This document shows positions 55,014-63,921 of a stretch of DNA of 64,000 nt, piece by piece (position 1 is the stretch's first letter; every line of letters starts with the position of its first letter). The notes under the pieces were generated by a model. It saw only the letters and a program-made list of their open reading frames with translations, had not been told where the DNA came from and ran no database searches. Made by a program: the position numbers and the translations under genes. This DNA comes from Sulfuricaulis sp040901545 (GTDB lineage Bacteria > Pseudomonadota > Gammaproteobacteria > Acidiferrobacterales > Sulfurifustaceae). The stretch spans positions 1 to 64,000 of the forward strand of contig NZ_JBBDYL010000038.1 in the NCBI RefSeq assembly GCF_040901545.1, written 5' to 3'.

Positions 55014-55709
55014 CTAACGTGAGGGCTGTTTGCCCTGACCAAACAAGACCGACCGTGATGCGTCGGTAATAACCGGTGCGGTGTTAACTTGTTTGGCAAT
55101 CTCATAGGCACGGATCACGGCCGGTCGTGCCTTCATGGACTGAAACCAGCGCTGCGCGTGGGGAAATTCATCCAAGTTTATTTTTTGTTTACGATGGGAC
55201 ACGGTCCAGGGATAGGCCGCAATATCGGCAATGGAATACTCCCCCGCAATGAATTCACGGTCCGCCAGCCGGTGATCGAGCACGCTGTAGAGCCTCTCGG
55301 CTTCTTTCACATAGCGTTCAATCGCATACGGAATTTTTTCCGGAGCGTATTGAACAAAATGGTGGTTTTGTCCGAGCAAAGGGCCCAAATTTCCCATTTG
55401 CCAGAAAAGCCACTGCATTACTTCCGTCCGCGCGCGCAATTCCTGCGGCAGCAACAGTCCGGTTTTCTCGGCCAGATACTGCAGAATGGCCCCGGATTCG
55501 AAGACACTGATCGGCGCACCGTTGTCCACCGGTTGATGATCGACAATCGCCGGTATGCGGTTGTTCGGGGATATCTTCAGGAACGCAGCCTCGAACTGGC
55601 TGCCTTTCCCGATATCCACCGGCTTCAGCGCATACGGGAGGCCGGTTTCTTCGAGAAAAATCGCGATCTTGTGTCCGTTGGGCGTGGTCCAATAATACAA
55701 ATCAATCAT
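55014..55709 (-). CDS. glutathione S-transferase family protein, YfcG/YghU-like
   Basis: Thioredoxin-fold N-terminal domain (DLYYWTTPNGHKIAIFLEE, then NRIPAIVDH and ESGAILQYLA) and an all-helical C-terminal domain (about 90–205). The TTPNG active-site region resembles the disulfide-bond oxidoreductases YfcG and YghU, which bind two glutathiones. The start MIDLYYW at 55709 is preferred; a GTG three codons earlier is possible. Cytoplasmic. Confidence 0.88.
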   Translation of the reverse strand: MIDLYYWTTPNGHKIAIFLEETGLPYALKPVDIGKGSQFEAAFLKISPNNRIPAIVDHQPVDNGAPISVFESGAILQYLAEKTGLLLPQELRARTEVMQWLFWQMGNLGPLLGQNHHFVQYAPEKIPYAIERYVKEAERLYSVLDHRLADREFIAGEYSIADIAAYPWTVSHRKQKINLDEFPHAQRWFQSMKARPAVIRAYEIAKQVNTAPVITDASRSVLFGQGKQPSR

Positions 55710-55787
55710 GACGAACACTTACATACAACACTTGTGCAGAAAAAACTAGCGGATTGTTCTGGCCCCGCTGTATTGGAGCGAGTAGGT

Positions 55788-56381
55788 TTAAAATGGGATG
55801 TTAATGAGGATTTGATAGAAACGATCCATTATATCTGTTCCTGCCAAGTCGACATCCGGATCAGAATGCCGCGTGGAACTGCCAGGTATCGGCGCATATC
55901 TCCAGGATTTTGTCTCAATCGTCAAAAAAACTTTCATATCACGAGGATTGTATGCCATTCCTGCATGGAATATTTTTCTTTCGGCCAACCAGGATGAAAA
56001 CGGCAAGTCATTAAGCCGGTAACTAACGCCGTACCCCGTTGCGGTTCCACTGGCCCGGTGTTGAGGGAGGTAAAACCGCAACCCCCTCTCGGCGTAGGCG
56101 CGACTAGCCATTCTAGTGTCCGTTAAACGGCTTACACTCCAATAATTGGTTGCGGAGGGCGAGTCGGGATCAAGCCGGGAAAATACGAATCGGCTTTTGC
56201 ACCCGGCATTAAATGGCAGGCAAATGTCGCGCCCACCAGCAGAATAAGTATTTGTCTCACGCCAGCATCCCCACAGGTACCCTAGCAAATAACAGGCAAA
56301 AGACGTGCCAATGCCGGGAAAACCGGCATGAAACAAGCATGGATGAAAATAATCCGGCGACGGGCGTTGGTTAATTCGCAT
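55788..56381 (-). CDS. doubtful open frame, possible gene remnant
   Basis: A 197-codon frame whose product has no recognisable domain and a composition unlike its neighbours. Within it, in another frame, a GTG-started 42-codon stretch (56132–56260) encodes a convincing signal peptide (RQILILLVGATFACHLMPG then AKA). This suggests a small exported protein or a broken gene. The start of the long frame overlaps the J-domain gene. I do not trust it as a real gene. Confidence 0.2.
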   Translation of the reverse strand: MRINQRPSPDYFHPCLFHAGFPGIGTSFACYLLGYLWGCWRETNTYSAGGRDICLPFNAGCKSRFVFSRLDPDSPSATNYWSVSRLTDTRMASRAYAERGLRFYLPQHRASGTATGYGVSYRLNDLPFSSWLAERKIFHAGMAYNPRDMKVFLTIETKSWRYAPIPGSSTRHSDPDVDLAGTDIMDRFYQILINIPF

Positions 56382-56952
56382 GACAACGTATCAGTATTTC
56401 ATAGGCCCCGCGAATCGCCCGGAAGCGTACCGGATCGCCGCCCTTGTCCGGATGGTGCTGCGCCGCCAGTCGCCGATAGGTTTGCTTGATCACCTCCCAC
56501 GGAGCATCTGCGGGCAACTCCAATATTTGCAACGCGTCTAAACGTTCGTCGATGGCGAGATATCTTTCCATGAAGCGGGTCAGCATGGTCTCGACATCCG
56601 CGTAACTGGTCTGAAAAAAATTCTCCCAATCAAGATAATAATCGCGCAATGGCGTAGCCGAATTATCGTCGGGCAGAGAAGCCAGTCCCGGATCCGTCAC
56701 CGGCCCAAGTCGAATATCCAGCGGTGAAATGGAGAGATACATGCCTTCGTTGAACAATTCGGTCTGCAGCTGGTACAAGGCGTTCATGACCACGAAATGC
56801 TGACGGAAGAGCGCGAGATTCGCACCTTCTTCCGCGAAACTGAATTCCTCCTCGCAATCCAGCAGTCGTTGAATCAGGTTGTATTCGCTGATTCCGGACG
56901 GGTGAGCTTTGATCAGCGAAAGAATGGAGGCTTTGAAAGGATTTCCTGGCAT
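56371..56952 (-). CDS. DnaJ-related protein with C-terminal J domain
   Basis: The N-terminal ~130 residues match the DNAJ-related family (ISEYNLIQRLLD, then LFRQHFVVMNALYQLQTEL). The J domain is at the very C-terminus and holds the HPD motif in AAQHHPDKGGDP at about residue 167. The J domain can stimulate an Hsp70, but the G/F and zinc-finger regions of true DnaJ are absent. Probably a specialised co-chaperone; the client is unknown. Confidence 0.88.
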   Translation of the reverse strand: MPGNPFKASILSLIKAHPSGISEYNLIQRLLDCEEEFSFAEEGANLALFRQHFVVMNALYQLQTELFNEGMYLSISPLDIRLGPVTDPGLASLPDDNSATPLRDYYLDWENFFQTSYADVETMLTRFMERYLAIDERLDALQILELPADAPWEVIKQTYRRLAAQHHPDKGGDPVRFRAIRGAYEILIRCHAN

Positions 56953-57058
56953 TAGAGAAAATATAGTCCATCAGCCCCCCTTTTTTCAGAATCTGGAGCG
57001 CTGATCCGGACAGACATTCTCCCGAATCTTCTTCTGGGAATTCGCTGCGGAAGTAGCG

Positions 57059-57823
57059 CTAATCCAGATTTACGAGTTCATAGGGGGCAGAATCGGGTGG
57101 CCCGGGTGCAAAAAGAAATCTCGGTTTATGTCCGTAACCCGGATAACAAGGGATGGCAAGCAGATGGCTACAGACGGTTCCGAAACCATTGGGAAAATCC
57201 AGATTCATGGCGGCATGTGCGCCTTCTTGCTCCGGAAAAGTTCGACTGGCGAGCAGCGTCTGCCAATCAGCCCAGTCATCGCCCGACGGATCCGGTATCT
57301 CCGCCTCAAGAAATCGGGCAAAGTGCAAACGAATGCGCGTGACGCTCATGTCGTCGAGATTACGGGCTGTCAGCATATGCAAACCGGGCGGCACCTCGAA
57401 GTCCTCGACACACCCAGGAGCGCCATTTCCGCCGCGGTGACGTAACCAGAAACATGACACCGGATCGCCGACAAACAAATTAAACGCACGATAGGCATTT
57501 GTGTCGAGATCCTTTAGTGCGTGGACCGCAGCTTTCGCCTCCGCATGATCCAGCGCCTCCAGCACCAGCTCACCGCGGCTGCGCTTGCCGACCTGCGGCC
57601 CGAGCGTTCCCTCGCGATCCATGACCACGGCCGCCACACCGTGGTCATTAACCCCGAACCAGCTTCCTCCGCCCACCTGATCGAGGCCTGCCACCACTTC
57701 AGGTCGGTCAACCCAATGCCTAGCAGGAGGAAGCCAGGGGCGATCTCGCCTTTCATCGCGATTACCGGCCACGAGCAATGGCCAGGGATGATCCGGTCGT
57801 CGCAATACAACAAGGGTGCACAC
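57059..57823 (-). CDS. NRDE family protein (TANGO2 homologue)
   Basis: The family is named for the N-terminal motif, here VAGNRDERRDRP, just after the conserved CTLVVLRRP. The start is placed at a GTG immediately before that Cys because family members begin Met-Cys-Thr; the frame stays open for a further 163 codons upstream but without similarity. Cys2 is a candidate N-terminal nucleophile. The length of 254 is typical. Function is unclear; eukaryotic TANGO2 is linked to haem and lipid metabolism. Confidence 0.85.
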   Translation of the reverse strand: MCTLVVLRRPDHPWPLLVAGNRDERRDRPWLPPARHWVDRPEVVAGLDQVGGGSWFGVNDHGVAAVVMDREGTLGPQVGKRSRGELVLEALDHAEAKAAVHALKDLDTNAYRAFNLFVGDPVSCFWLRHRGGNGAPGCVEDFEVPPGLHMLTARNLDDMSVTRIRLHFARFLEAEIPDPSGDDWADWQTLLASRTFPEQEGAHAAMNLDFPNGFGTVCSHLLAIPCYPGYGHKPRFLFAPGPPDSAPYELVNLD

Positions 57824-57891
57824 GAGTTTATGAATTACCGGGAAAATGAGTTGATTGTATACCGCGACGGAAGCCGACACGAATTGGGTAA

Positions 57892-58347
57892 TCAGGCTGA
57901 TGCTTTTGCTTGCGCATAGAAATAATCGCTGATTTTCATACCCACATTCCAGCGGAACAGCAAGCGCTTGTCGAAGCCACGAACATACACGGCAATGTGC
58001 GGCGCCAACCAGACCTTTTCCGGTTGGACGGTTTCGATATCGGACCACGGAATCATCAACGGCGAATGAAAAACACGAAATAAAATATTTACCGACAAAG
58101 CCAATCCGGATTGGCCTACTGTCACGAACATGCAGTTCCGATACTTGACCGGGAAATAACCTGATCCGACTGACAATGAGGTAAATCTGAATTTTTCCCC
58201 CTCGATGGCCGCCGAAGTGCCGAACCGGCGCGCCAATTGATTCCAGCCACCCAAAAACGACCGCGACGCCAGCAGTCCCACCCACGCCAGGAGAAGCAAG
58301 GGGATAAACCACTGCAGGAAAACAAAGCCCTGGCCATTTGGATTCAT
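57892..58347 (-). CDS. hypothetical membrane-anchored protein
   Basis: No recognised family. From the chosen ATG (MNPNGQGF) the 151-residue product has one strong N-terminal membrane helix (FVFLQWFIPLLLLAWVGLLA). A soluble part follows with LMIPWSDIETVQPE and a C-terminal basic segment. The part resembles PH-like or YcxB-type folds in pattern only. It lies upstream of the NRDE gene on the same strand. Confidence 0.6.
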   Translation of the reverse strand: MNPNGQGFVFLQWFIPLLLLAWVGLLASRSFLGGWNQLARRFGTSAAIEGEKFRFTSLSVGSGYFPVKYRNCMFVTVGQSGLALSVNILFRVFHSPLMIPWSDIETVQPEKVWLAPHIAVYVRGFDKRLLFRWNVGMKISDYFYAQAKASA

Positions 58348-58637
58348 TTTTACTTTCGAACCATCATGTATTTTCCGCGTTGTCCCGCCCGCATGTCTTT
58401 CCTGTCTTGCCTCTGGCAAAGAAAATGTTTAATAAAATCAGAATCTCATAGTTCCGGTTGTATCCCGCATTGAGCGCGCTGTTGTGTGGGTTTATGAACA
58501 TAAAAACTGGCTCATTGACACAACTTCTGGCGAGATTGTAAACCGCGTGCAGCTTACTTGGAACCTTGAGAGCAGAACATCGCCGGAAATATGGGTTAGT
58601 ATCAAGTTTATCATTTTTCCGGAAATTTTCTGGGTCG

Positions 58638-59600
58638 ATGTGCTCGCTTTTTTTCTTGATTCATCATGAAATCGAAAAACTTATTGAAAAAACCGGCCGT
58701 TTTATCGCCCGTTCCCCGGTCCGGATACCGGTCGTCATCGTACTGCTCGTCATCCTTGCCACGTGCTGCTGCCTTATAAGATTCAACGCGGACTGGAACG
58801 CTGGCTCATCAACGAAGGTGCCGAGCAAGCGCGGGTTGAAGACGCTTATTTCAACCACTTCATCGGTCACTTCGCGGTACGCAATATTCAGTTGACGGTT
58901 GGGTCGTCTCGGACCCTGCTGGTCTCGCAGGCAAATATGGATTTCGCTCTGCCGCCCTTGCTCCGCAAACTGTTAGTGATCGATGAAATTCACCTGCGCG
59001 ACAGCATGTTGATCGTCGAGCGAGCTACCGACGGCCATTGAACTACTCGAGACCAGACAGGCCATGCCGTTTGAAAGTGCGCTGGCAATATCGCGCGATG
59101 AAAACAACGATATTCATCTCGATATCGACATCACCGGCGACGTGAATGATCCGAAGTTCGACCTGACTGACGCCATCAACCAAGCGCTGACCGGGGCGTT
59201 GCCCCGCGGTAGTGTGAGTTATCTCAAGTTCTATTTTCAACCCTTCGACACATTGAACGCGGTCGCCGGACTCGCCGGTAAAGCCGTGCGGTTAAAGCTC
59301 GATCCGGTTTCGTTTTCGGCTGGTACCGCCTCACCAACCTCCGAAACGCAGGAATATTTGATGAAAGTCGGGAAACTCCTGCAGGAACGCGGGGATTTAC
59401 GCCTCAAGCTGTGCGGGAAAGCAGTGCCAAAAGATGGATTGGAGGAAGAGGCGGCCAGGACGCTGGACGCTCGCCGTGCCGAGGCCACCAAGGATTATTT
59501 CACCGGCTCTTTTGGGGTGGCTAGTGACAGATTATTTGTGTGTGATCCGGAAGTCGAAATGGAACCTGAGGCCATAGCCCGCGTTGAACTGATAATGTAA
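58638..59600 (+). pseudogene. remnant of a DUF748 (AsmA-like) envelope protein
   Basis: The N-terminal part shows a membrane helix (VVIVLLVILA) and then, after a frameshift near 58755–58770, the typical LPYKIQRGLERWL, RVEDAYFNHFIGHFAVRNIQL and VIDEIHLRDSM. The frame stops at 59041. It resumes in the first frame with the family's C-terminal part: LLETRQAMPFESALAI, DINGDVNDPKFDL-like sequence, and a final OmpA-like region (EYLMKVGKLLQERGDLRLKLCG). Intact members exceed 900 residues, so several hundred middle codons are missing as well as two frameshifts. Non-functional. Confidence 0.85.
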
Positions 59601-59739
59601 ACCGTTACATAATCGTGTTATCGGGAAAATGGATTCTCGATGCACGCCAATTCTTTGGCGCAGGAATCCGTTTCAGGCTCCCGACCAGATAGGATAATTC
59701 ATTTTTCGAACTTAACTCTGGCCATACTGAGGAGAAAAC

Positions 59740-60030
59740 ATGTCATTTATCAAAAAGCTTGTTGTAGTTGTTTTGATGGCGGGACTGCTCGGCTGTGCCG
59801 GTCAATCCACGGGCGAATATATCGACGATTCGGCCATTACCTCCAAAGTGAAGACCAAACTGTTCAATGATCCGATAACGAGCGGCTGGCAAATAACCGT
59901 CAACACGAATAACCGCGTGGTGCAGTTGGCCGGTTTCGTGAAGTCATCCAAGGAGAAGGACCGCGCCGGTGAGCTTGCCCGCAGCGTTCCCGGTGTAAAG
60001 TCAGTGAAGAACGATCTTGTCATTAAATAA
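59740..60030 (+). CDS. BON-domain lipoprotein
   Basis: A 96-residue exported protein with a lipoprotein signal ending LMAGLLGC (lipidated Cys19). A single BON domain follows: DDSAITSKVKTKLF, VQLAGFV, AGELARSVPGVKSVKNDL. BON proteins of the OsmY/DolP type bind phospholipid membranes and help outer-membrane integrity. An AGGAG-like Shine-Dalgarno (GAGGAG) precedes the ATG. Confidence 0.92.
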   Translation: MSFIKKLVVVVLMAGLLGCAGQSTGEYIDDSAITSKVKTKLFNDPITSGWQITVNTNNRVVQLAGFVKSSKEKDRAGELARSVPGVKSVKNDLVIK

Positions 60031-60266
60031 GGGCTGAAACACTTATTGTGCGGCTTCGCTTCCGAACCAATTGCTTCGAGCCAGACGTCTATCGCGTCGC
60101 TAAATACTCTCAACATCCTTGGTGGCAATCAAAAAGCACAAAAACTCCCTAAAATCCTGTTATTGTGGTATAGTACGTTTGTTGGTTGTTTCAGTGCTGT
60201 TCAGCAGGCCTGTTTCGTATTTTCCCTGGCCAATCATCGTTAATAAATCGCGACCCTGCCGCAGGC

Positions 60267-60584
60267 ATGCTCATGACCCATCAAACTATCGACGGAACGA
60301 AAACCAAAACATCCCCAGCAGACACACACCAAGCCAAGCTGCGCCTGTTCAAGGTGGCGTCTGTGGAAAAAATCAGCCCTCCCGACGGCGGTGAGGGCCA
60401 GGATTGGTACCGTTATGTGCTCGATAGCGGCCGCTCGATGATCTCCGGTCAGCGCCGCGGCTCGCGCAAAGACGTACAGGCGTACGCCGCGCAATGCGCT
60501 GAACAACTGAATACCCGCGGGCAAACGGGTCAGTCCATCTGGAGTCCACGCGGTCGGAAACCCGCCGCTGCGGCAAACCGTTGA
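60267..60584 (+). CDS. conserved hypothetical protein (WYRYVLDSGRS type)
   Basis: A soluble protein of about 105 residues with no named domain. The core WYRYVLDSGRSMISGQRRGSRKDV followed by AAQCAEQLNTR looks like a compact beta-hairpin plus helix that I recall as a conserved hypothetical of gammaproteobacteria. The start is placed at ATG 60267 or 60273; a longer open frame reaches 60186. It is followed by an intrinsic terminator. Confidence 0.6.
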   Translation: MLMTHQTIDGTKTKTSPADTHQAKLRLFKVASVEKISPPDGGEGQDWYRYVLDSGRSMISGQRRGSRKDVQAYAAQCAEQLNTRGQTGQSIWSPRGRKPAAAANR

Positions 60585-60598
60585 TGATTAATACAAAG

Positions 60599-60628
60599 AA
60601 AGACCCCACCGGGAGGCAGGGTCTTTTA
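60599..60628 (+). terminator. Rho-independent terminator
   Basis: AAAGACCC (60599–60606) pairs with GGGTCTTT (60619–60626) around a 12-base loop and is followed by T-rich sequence. It lies just after the preceding gene's stop and also close to the 3' end of the cspA remnant on the other strand. Confidence 0.7.
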
Positions 60629-60651
60629 CTCCTTCAACGCCGTCTAGCGGA

Positions 60652-60858
60652 TCAGACCGGTTGAACGTTCGCTGCCGACGGGCCTTTCTGCCCCTGGACA
60701 AGCTCAAACATTACCTGTTGGCCTTCGGCGAGTGACTTGATCCTGCGCCCTGAATGGCGGAATGATGCACGAAGACATCCTTAGGCGCCATCCGACGGCG
60801 TAATGAAACCGAAGCCTTTAGCATCGTTGAACCACTTTACTGTTCCTGTAGTCGCAAA
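60652..60858 (-). pseudogene. cold-shock protein gene, broken
   Basis: The minus strand encodes GTVKWFNDAKGFGFITPSDG, the RNP-1-containing half of a CspA-type protein. A TAA follows where the normal sequence would read GGKDVFVHHSAI. That segment is present in another frame, and after a second shift the correct ending EGQQVMFELVQGQKGPSAANV is found. The codon expected to be the start reads TTT. So there are two small frameshifts and a lost start: a pseudogene, or a patch of sequence error. Confidence 0.85.
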
Positions 60859-61161
60859 AAATCCTCTGTAGTTGAATGACAATAGTTCGCCGTCCATTCT
60901 TGCAAGTGGAAATCCGGGTGTTACTGCCGAAAAAAAACGGAGAGCACGCTGCACTGGCTATTAGATTTGCACTGCAGGCCGGCACTGTACGCGAAGTCAG
61001 CCCAATAGCCACAATTAATTCGCTGCTTCCGTTTCCGATGGACCACTCAATGGTACCGGGCAGAATCCGGGCCGGCCTCGGTTAAAGCCTGGTCTCGTAA
61101 CAGCCGCTGGACAATCGCCAACGGTCTACCGGATGATTTAATAATTTTAGGACTCTTATCC
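60859..61161. other. intergenic, upstream of pirin and cspA remnant
   Basis: A plus-strand frame of 69 codons (60876–61085) is open here but resembles nothing I know and has no clear Shine-Dalgarno. No palindromes or promoters stand out. Confidence 0.35.
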
Positions 61162-62017
61162 ATGTCCGATTGCCAAGTTCAGCAGCGCATCCAGGCGCTC
61201 CGTGTCGGAGGGCGCGGGCGTCACCGTGTACCGCACCATCGGCACCCCGGCGCTGCGCCATCTCGACCCGTTTCTGATGCTTGATTATTTCGGCAGCGAT
61301 GACCCCGACAAATACATCGCCGGGTTTCCGGATCACCCGCATCGCGGGTTTGTTACCCTGACATACATGCTTGACGGACATATGCTGCACCAAGACAGCA
61401 TGGGCAACCGCGGCGACCTGCGATCCGGTGGTGCACAGTGGATGAAAGCCGCCAGCGGCGTGATTCACTCGGAAATGCCACAGCAAAGTGAAGGCTTGAT
61501 GCGCGGTTTTCAACTGTGGATTAATCTGCCCGCGAGCGAGAAAATGACCGATCCCGTTTACCAGGAAATTACCCCTGAGGCTATTCCGGTGGTGGAATCT
61601 GCCGGACTACGCGTACAGCTCCTGAGTGGGCACTACGGAGGCAAGGAAGGGCCGATAGCAGATCCCCACACGCACGTGCAGTATCTGGACGTGTCAATCG
61701 ATGCGGGGCATCGTTTCTCTCACCACCTCGCGACCAACATGACGTCATTTCTTTTCGTTTTCGAAGGAGCGGTAAGGTGTTCCGGGACATCCCTGTCCCA
61801 TCATTCTCTTGCCGTCCTTGGTTCGGGCGCAAGCGTTGAAATCACAGCGGCTGATCGGGCGGCACGCTTAATATTCGTGGCGGGACTCCCGCTCAAGGAA
61901 CCTATTGTGCAGCATGGACCGTTTGTAATGACTACTCACCACGAAATCGAACAGGCCGTTTCCGATTATCGTAACAACCGGTTGGTGCAAAAAAAGGCGC
62001 GATTCGCTAGACGCTGA
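61162..62017 (+). pseudogene. pirin family protein gene with 5' frameshift
   Basis: The frame from GTG 61202 is open to the end and encodes SEGAGVTVYRTIG followed by an intact bicupin. Metal-ligand segments FPDHPHRGFVTLTYM and IHSEMPQ, and a C-terminal cupin, are present. Family members have about 14 further residues before SEGAG. These are found from ATG 61162 (MSDCQVQQRIQALR) in another frame, so one base is missing or extra just before 61202. The GTG has no Shine-Dalgarno. If GTG is used the protein (271 residues) may still fold. Pirins bind iron and some act as quercetinases. Confidence 0.7.
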
Positions 62018-63143
62018 TTTCTTCGTGTTCTTCTTCGACGTGCAGTATCGAGTTGTATCCTCCTGAAAGATTCAACACCTGTTCGGGGTTGGAAGGATCC
62101 TCCTGCCACACCCCGTCTATGATCAAACGATATTCATATGACCCCGGCATCAGCATCACGTTCTTTTCCACGACGCCATCCGCCCACCGGGTGATAACAC
62201 CCTGATCCGGTACCCAGTCATTGAAACTTCCTGCGAGTCGGACGTCCTTTCCCGCCAGATCATAAAAACGCAGAGTCACTTTTTGTTCGCCACTGAATTT
62301 TCGCAGTTGTGCCCGCGCATTCTCAATTGCGCTCTTCATCTGGCCGATAGGAGACTTGCGCTCTCGATCCTCCCCGCTTGCCGGAATTGCGTCCAGGACC
62401 AACATCAGCTCGTCGGCCAGGCGATTGTATTGCACCGCGACTGTCGAAGTCGGGTCGTACGCGATAATCGGCGCGCCCTGGCGGACGGCTTCCTTGAGGC
62501 GCACAGTGGATTGGACCATTACCGATGACACATCGTCGGCAAACCGTTCGCCGACCTCATGGAGGAATTGCCGGCACAGGCGAGTACGGCTGTCGACAAG
62601 CGTGGGCAATAAGCGGATCGGGATGTCGCGATTGTGGCGCGCGCGCATCAGTGCAATGGTCTTATACATGTGATCGATTCCACTGAGACCGAACAAGCTC
62701 ATCTCGACAGGAATCAATACCAGATCCGCCACGGCCAGTGCATTCAAAGAAAGCAGGCCTGTTGACGGTGGGCAATCGATAACGGCGTAATCATAACGTT
62801 CCCGAATCGGCTGGAGATGAATCCTGAGTTGCTCGTCGCGCTCTTCGTTTCGCACCGGCAAATGTTCCGCGGCGGCGAGCGTCAACGTTGCGGGAACCAC
62901 ATCCACGCCTGTAAACACTCCGGGCAAGATGATTTCTTCGATGCTGACCTCGCCGGTAAAAACATCATACAAGTCGCGCGCGTCTTCGTTGAAAACTCCG
63001 AAACCCAGCGATGAGTGGCCTTGTGGATCCAAATCGAGAAGCAGCACGCGTTGCCCCTTTATCCCGAGACAGGCGGAAAGATTGATCGCTGTGGTAGTTT
63101 TCCCACAACCACCCTTGTGATTGGCGATGGCAATGATCTTCAT
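62007..63143 (-). CDS. ParA/Soj-type ATPase fused to a CBM48/AMPK-type glycogen-binding domain
   Basis: The N-terminal ParA domain (about 1–260) has a deviant Walker A, KGGCGKTTTAINL, with the signature Lys10, a switch I-like DLDPQGHSS and Walker B AVIDCPPSTG. A charged linker follows (about 260–285). From residue 288 there is an E-set domain with RFYDLAGKDVRLAGSFNDW, MLMPGSYEYRLIIDG and WQEDPSNP, the pattern of CBM48/AMPK-beta domains. No parB is adjacent. The gene is convergent with pirin (11-base overlap). A role in placing or counting carbohydrate granules, chemoreceptors or other cargo is a guess. Confidence 0.88.
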   Translation of the reverse strand: MKIIAIANHKGGCGKTTTAINLSACLGIKGQRVLLLDLDPQGHSSLGFGVFNEDARDLYDVFTGEVSIEEIILPGVFTGVDVVPATLTLAAAEHLPVRNEERDEQLRIHLQPIRERYDYAVIDCPPSTGLLSLNALAVADLVLIPVEMSLFGLSGIDHMYKTIALMRARHNRDIPIRLLPTLVDSRTRLCRQFLHEVGERFADDVSSVMVQSTVRLKEAVRQGAPIIAYDPTSTVAVQYNRLADELMLVLDAIPASGEDRERKSPIGQMKSAIENARAQLRKFSGEQKVTLRFYDLAGKDVRLAGSFNDWVPDQGVITRWADGVVEKNVMLMPGSYEYRLIIDGVWQEDPSNPEQVLNLSGGYNSILHVEEEHEEISV

Positions 63144-63783
63144 AATCAGAATACCTCCAGATTTCTCTCAAACAAAAGGGGGCGATGCGGCCCCCTGTGT
63201 GATGCATCCCGGTAAGTCTCCCGGCATTCGCCACCCGCGCACCATTCCAGGCGGCTCCATTTGGCGCGGTAACCGGAAAAACATGCGCGCTTGTCCAAAA
63301 ATCGCCGAGCGCTCCCCTTCGCCGAATTGGAAACAAATTGGCAAACACTGCAGCTTGAATCGAAAAAGATACGCCTCAAACTGCTCGGGTAATGAACGGA
63401 AGGAAAAAACAGCTAGGTGAAAAAGGCGGAAGGGGGATCGCCCAGACATTGGGCGGGGGCATGACACCGAATCGGTTACTCGATGGCGAACGTGCCACCT
63501 CCCCGCCTCGCGGGCCGCTTCGATGACAGCATTGCTTGCAACCCTGTGTGGGCCAATCCTTTGAACCTCCAAGGAAGCAACTAGTGCTTGATTTTTAAGA
63601 ACCCAGGGAGAAAAGTCAAGAAATATCGAAGCGGAACATTGGCTTAGAATCGATTGGCATCCCCAAGACAGAATAATGCAGGCGCAATGCGGATTTTCGG
63701 AATAAGGTAAATCTCGCTCCAACAGTCATCGGCCGAACTGAACTTGACCAGAACAATTTCGCCTTTGCCTGACTGAAGGAGAA
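63144..63783. other. intergenic region upstream of the ParA-like gene
   Basis: A 184-codon minus-strand frame is open (63168–63722) but its product has no recognisable domain and looks like chance. A short plus-strand stretch (ELETNWQTLQLESKKIRLKLLG, ending near 63390) is peptide-like but has no start codon after its preceding stop. No promoter or palindrome is convincing. Confidence 0.4.
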
Positions 63784-63921
63784 ATGAAGGATTCTTTTCT
63801 GATGAGCGCAGAATTATTCACCGGAATTTTCAAATCAGTCACGGTATGTCCTGTATGTGTCGCTCACGGCGGCAAGGAAAAGTTTTTGAAAGCAAAATGC
63901 AGCGTTGATGCCTCACGATGA
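63784..63921 (+). CDS. putative small protein, 45 residues
   Basis: The ATG is preceded by AAGGAG at ideal spacing. The product begins MKDSFLMSAELFTGIFKSV and contains a CPVC pair (Cys22/Cys25) followed by Cys39, so a small metal site is possible. No family is recognised. The frame is short and could be chance; the strong ribosome binding site is the main support. Confidence 0.35.
   Translation: MKDSFLMSAELFTGIFKSVTVCPVCVAHGGKEKFLKAKCSVDASR

Noticed and set aside
63168..63722. 184-codon minus-strand frame upstream of the ParA-like gene
   Set aside because: Low-complexity mixture of Cys, Arg and Ser without domain or ribosome site; probably chance.
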